A DNA stretch of 6,371 nucleotides from an uncultured Coriobacteriales bacterium (GTDB lineage: Bacteria > Actinomycetota > Coriobacteriia > Coriobacteriales > UMGS124). Every line of letters begins with the position of its first letter. Position 1 is the first letter of the stretch. The stretch lies in NCBI GenBank assembly GCA_903789505.1, contig CAIFEU010000143.1:1-6371 (forward strand), given 5' to 3'. Positions 6,315-6,371 of the stretch are shown in pieces. The notes below the pieces were generated by a model that saw nothing but the letters and a program-made list of their open reading frames with translations, had not been told where the DNA came from and made no database searches. Both the position numbers and the translations under genes were made by a program.

Positions 6315-6371
6315 CCGACCAACCCCCCGACGACGACCGCGGCAAGCATCGCGAGCTCCGCGGTCTGGACG
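6311..6371 (-). CDS. cobS: Probable cobalamin synthase CobS, C-terminal end only
   Basis: Only the last 19 codons and a TGA stop (6313-6311) are inside the window; the rest lies beyond 6371. The visible peptide starts VQTAELAMLAA and continues as a hydrophobic Val/Gly-rich helix. That fits the final membrane helix of CobS, an integral membrane enzyme that joins adenosylcobinamide-GDP to alpha-ribazole (phosphate) in the last stage of B12 assembly. An ELxExxxL-like pattern near the C terminus is typical of CobS, and here ELAML sits in that place. The stop overlaps the GTG start of the next gene as GTGA, so this is the immediate upstream operon member. The name rests mainly on context (a cobU neighbour) plus a short hydrophobic tail. 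Another small membrane protein of the pathway cannot be excluded. Confidence 0.6.
   Translation of the reverse strand, partial: VQTAELAMLAAVVVGGLVG

Overview
The window is one compact cobalamin (vitamin B12) biosynthesis operon. Every real gene is on the minus strand, so transcription runs from position 6371 towards 1. The DNA is extremely GC-rich; in one line counted by hand (3001-3060), 42 of 60 bases are G or C. This suggests a high-GC Actinomycetota. CbiJ-, CbiC- and CbiP-type proteins, together with a compact CobU like those I recall from anaerobes, point to the anaerobic (early cobalt insertion) pathway and make a coriobacterial-type anaerobe plausible. The lineage is inference from base composition and protein style, not a database match.

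Layout in the direction of transcription: the last 19 codons of a probable cobS (6371-6311); a compact cobU (6314-5913); cbiB (5916-4939); cobD (4942-3734); cbiP (3737-2130); cobO (2133-1600); a 68-base GC-rich spacer (1599-1532); and a fused cbiC-cbiJ gene (1531-32). All five junctions from cobS to cobO are 4-base ATGA or GTGA overlaps, a strong sign of one translationally coupled unit. The spacer before cbiC-cbiJ is the only gap, and that gene has its own good ribosome binding site. The last 31 bases after cbiC-cbiJ hold no recognisable feature. No cobalamin riboswitch, promoter, tRNA, rRNA, CRISPR array or mobile element is visible. Operon control presumably lies upstream of cobS, outside the window.

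How the genes work together: CbiJ and CbiC act on the corrin ring (precorrin-6A reduction, then the final methyl migration to cobyrinate). CobO adenosylates the cobalt. CbiP amidates the side chains to give adenosylcobyric acid. CobD makes aminopropanol phosphate from threonine phosphate, and CbiB attaches it. CobU activates adenosylcobinamide with GTP, and CobS adds the lower-ligand nucleoside. Gene order is therefore the reverse of reaction order. The other early ring genes, CbiA and CobT are not in the window.

I do not see an undescribed system. The points most worth checking are the CbiC-CbiJ fusion of non-consecutive steps, the compact CobU with an altered P-loop, the unbroken chain of overlaps, the reversed gene order, and a low-complexity CbiJ tail that may reflect a frameshift in G/C runs.
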